Assembly: GCA_018646605.1 (NCBI GenBank)
Contig: JABGUL010000034.1
Span: 103,195 to 167,194, forward strand
Direction: 5' to 3'
Source: Flavobacteriaceae bacterium
Lineage (GTDB): Bacteria; Bacteroidota; Bacteroidia; Flavobacteriales; Flavobacteriaceae
Length of the DNA: 64,000 nt
Below are positions 62,523 to 64,000 of the stretch, piece by piece. A program made the position numbers and the translations under genes. Each line of letters opens with the position of its first letter. Within the stretch, counting starts at the first letter, position 1. The notes under the pieces are model-generated. The model did not search any database and was not told the origin of the DNA. It worked only from the letters and a program-made list of their open reading frames with translations.

Positions 62523-63577
62523 TATACCACACTCCCTTGACAACTGCTTCCTGAACCAGCAGTACATCCATAACAATGTTGTGAAATGCAAATGGTACGA
62601 TCTTGAAGTTGCTCTTCATTAAAATCATCCAAATGTTGAACGGGACTAGCCACTTTTAAATCTAACATTTGATTAAAATCACAATCGTAAAGGTAGCCAT
62701 CCCATCGTACGGACAAAGTATTGGTACACATGACATTATCGAGTGCTTTGGGATTATAAGCTTCAACTAATGCATACATATAATCTTCATAGTTTTCTGA
62801 AGCGACGAGGAAATCTAAAAACCGACTTATAGGCATGTTTGTAATGGTAAAAAGCTGGTTAAAATCAATATCGAAATCGGCTTTTAGTGCCTTTTTAAAA
62901 TCACGCTCCAAAGCTTCTTGATCGCCAGGTAAAAAAGCTCCTGAGGGATTGTAAACTAAATCTAGAACTAAGCCTGAATCGGGTTGCCCATAACCTTCAG
63001 CATTTAGTTTCTGTATCGCTTCTATAGATTTTTGAAAAACGCCATCGCCACGTTGACGATCTGTCTTTTCTTTTTTATAAAAAGGTAAAGAAGAAACAAC
63101 ATGAATATTATGTCTCTTAAAAAACTCAGGAAGGTCATAATACTTTTTATTGGCTCGTAGAATAGTCAAATTTGATCGTACAATAAAATCTTTAATACCT
63201 GTTGCAGCTGCACGTTCAACAAACCATCTAAAATCGGGATGCATTTCTGGAGCACCTCCAGTCAAATCAAGGGTATGTACGGAAGTCGTTTCAATTATTT
63301 TTAGACATTTTTCAAGAGTTTCTCTGGTCATCATTTCCTTTCGGTCAGGTCCGGCATCAACATGACAATGTGCGCATACTTGATTGCACATATAACCCAT
63401 ATTCATTTGTAAAATTTCTAACTTTTTGGGCTGTAAAGAAGATTTTCCCTGATGCGCAATACGCTCAGAAAATAGAGGGAGTTCACCAGAGGAAAACATG
63501 CCACCACTCAATAAATCTAGCTGTTTTTGTGTTGAGGCAAGTGTGCTCTTTTTTGCTTTTAATGATTTTGACAGCAT
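62522..63577 (-). CDS. arsS: Arsenosugar biosynthesis radical SAM protein ArsS-like
   Basis: 351 residues. Radical SAM motif CNQVCAHC (C64, C68, C71) followed by HVDAGPDR, then DLTGGAPEMHPDFRWFVE, and a C-terminal Cys-rich CYGCTAGSGSSCQG that probably binds a further cluster, all as in the ArsS family. ArsS is linked to synthesis of arsenosugars in marine bacteria, following ArsM arsenic methylation; ArsM itself is not in view. TAATG coupling with the upstream peroxidase-like gene and the downstream UDG-like gene. Confidence 0.88.
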   Translation of the reverse strand: MLSKSLKAKKSTLASTQKQLDLLSGGMFSSGELPLFSERIAHQGKSSLQPKKLEILQMNMGYMCNQVCAHCHVDAGPDRKEMMTRETLEKCLKIIETTSVHTLDLTGGAPEMHPDFRWFVERAAATGIKDFIVRSNLTILRANKKYYDLPEFFKRHNIHVVSSLPFYKKEKTDRQRGDGVFQKSIEAIQKLNAEGYGQPDSGLVLDLVYNPSGAFLPGDQEALERDFKKALKADFDIDFNQLFTITNMPISRFLDFLVASENYEDYMYALVEAYNPKALDNVMCTNTLSVRWDGYLYDCDFNQMLDLKVASPVQHLDDFNEEQLQDRTICISQHCYGCTAGSGSSCQGSVV

Positions 63578-63912
63578 TACATACTCCGTTTATTATACAC
63601 GTCCATCATTTGAACACCATGAACAAGAGAGGCACCTCCACGGATAGCACCTGCTACATGAACAGCTTCCATCATTTCAGCTTTATCAATTCCCCGTTTT
63701 AGTCCATCTTGAGTGTAGGCATCAATACAATAGGGACATTGAACTGTATGTGCAACAGCTAGTGCTATTAAAGATTTTTCTCTTGCAGTAAGAGCACCTT
63801 CTTCAAAAACACTGTTGTAATAGTCAAAGAATTTTTCTCCTAATTCTGGTGACCAATCACTTATATTTTTAAATTTCTTTAAGTCTTGACTTTGATAATA
63901 ATTATCATTCAT
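63577..63912 (-). CDS. AhpD-like carboxymuconolactone decarboxylase family protein, ArsS partner
   Basis: 111 residues. AhpD/CMD fold with the CxxC motif CPYC (C59, C62) in LAVAHTVQCPYCIDAYTQ and MMEAVHVAGAIRGGASLVHG. Members linked to ArsS are annotated as arsenosugar biosynthesis-associated peroxidase-like proteins; the redox substrate is unknown. First gene in view of the operon, with a consensus promoter 36-65 bp upstream, and coupled to arsS by TAATG. Confidence 0.88.
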   Translation of the reverse strand: MNDNYYQSQDLKKFKNISDWSPELGEKFFDYYNSVFEEGALTAREKSLIALAVAHTVQCPYCIDAYTQDGLKRGIDKAEMMEAVHVAGAIRGGASLVHGVQMMDVYNKRSM

Positions 63913-63947
63913 TCTATATCCATTTAGTTATTACTCTAATTTCTATT

Positions 63948-63977
63948 CAAACCTACTCGATTTTTCCTTGTTAACAA
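63948..63977 (-). promoter_or_regulatory. Promoter of the arsenosugar-type operon
   Basis: Minus strand TTG (63975-63977), 19-bp spacer, TAGGTTTG (63948-63955; exact TAnnTTTG). The ATG at 63912 follows 35 bp downstream, so the peroxidase-like gene is likely the first of its operon. Confidence 0.65.
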
Positions 63978-64000
63978 GAACTCAATTATTGTTTTTAAAA

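Noticed and set aside
62523..62591. N-terminal extension of the UDG-like protein to 62591
   Set aside because: It lies inside the arsS gene; the ATG at 62522 overlaps the arsS stop as TAATG, as with the neighbouring gene pair.

Overview
The window is a chromosomal segment of an AT-rich bacterium of the phylum Bacteroidota, most likely Flavobacteriia/Flavobacteriaceae; the genus cannot be resolved by eye. The evidence is the family content (DUF4295 after rpmG, DUF3467 directly after rpoC, DUF5916, DUF2851, DUF4369, BshC), the repeated -7 boxes matching TAnnTTTG, the near absence of Shine-Dalgarno sequences except a striking one before rpsU, and the gene order rpsU-xerC-hpf-tRNAs-tuf-tRNA(Trp)-secE-nusG-rplKAJL-rpoBC. 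No insertion sequence, prophage, CRISPR array or rRNA gene was seen.

Layout. 1-8.4 kb: a truncated bshC, a secreted M14 peptidase, then on the minus strand ftsY, an alpha/beta hydrolase, an amidase and rimO. 8.4-9.1 kb: rpmB-rpmG-DUF4295 behind a consensus promoter, separated from ftsY by a hairpin. 9.2-13.9 kb: recR, and an E2 acyltransferase-exonuclease-FAH-cinA operon. 13.9-18.8 kb: sodium:solute symporter, CoA-binding protein, fabH, and a TetR/ABC1-kinase pair. 18.9-27.5 kb: htpG, an AlkB-like dioxygenase, a DUF5916 protein with a DUF4369 lipoprotein, queD-idi and prfC. 27.5-30.1 kb: a possible gene remnant and lemA-DUF2207. 30.3-43.1 kb: the large minus-strand transcription/translation block tuf, tRNA-Trp, secE, nusG, rplK, rplA, rplJ, rplL, rpoB, rpoC, DUF3467. 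43.4-46.2 kb: a plus-strand pair of membrane/cell-surface glycosyltransferase genes and a small DUF1456 operon lie between tuf and the tRNA cluster Thr-Tyr-Gly-Thr. 46.2-54.2 kb: tRNAs, hpf, xerC, rpsU, acyl-CoA dehydrogenase, HhH protein, AGCS symporter, PspC, DUF2851 and rhodanese genes. 54.2-55.4 kb: a marR-yceI-mini-CDGSH operon. 55.4-61.8 kb: a complete trpEGDCFBA operon. 61.8-64 kb: an arsenosugar-type radical SAM operon.

The most informative regulatory region is 55.35-55.53 kb. A consensus promoter is framed by a perfect 13-bp inverted repeat. It is followed by a 19-codon leader ORF with tandem Trp codons and a strong intrinsic terminator just before trpE, the architecture of classical transcription attenuation. 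Other points of interest are the full-length Shine-Dalgarno before rpsU (expected autoregulation by bS21), tandem palindromes over the marR promoter, a long hairpin between rplL and rpoB, a 28-residue CDGSH protein, a translationally coupled 33-residue membrane protein, and the interruption of the ancient thrU-tyrU-glyT-thrT-tuf order.

Family assignments rest on recognisable motifs and length, without database searches. Promoters and structures were found by eye and have no experimental support here.
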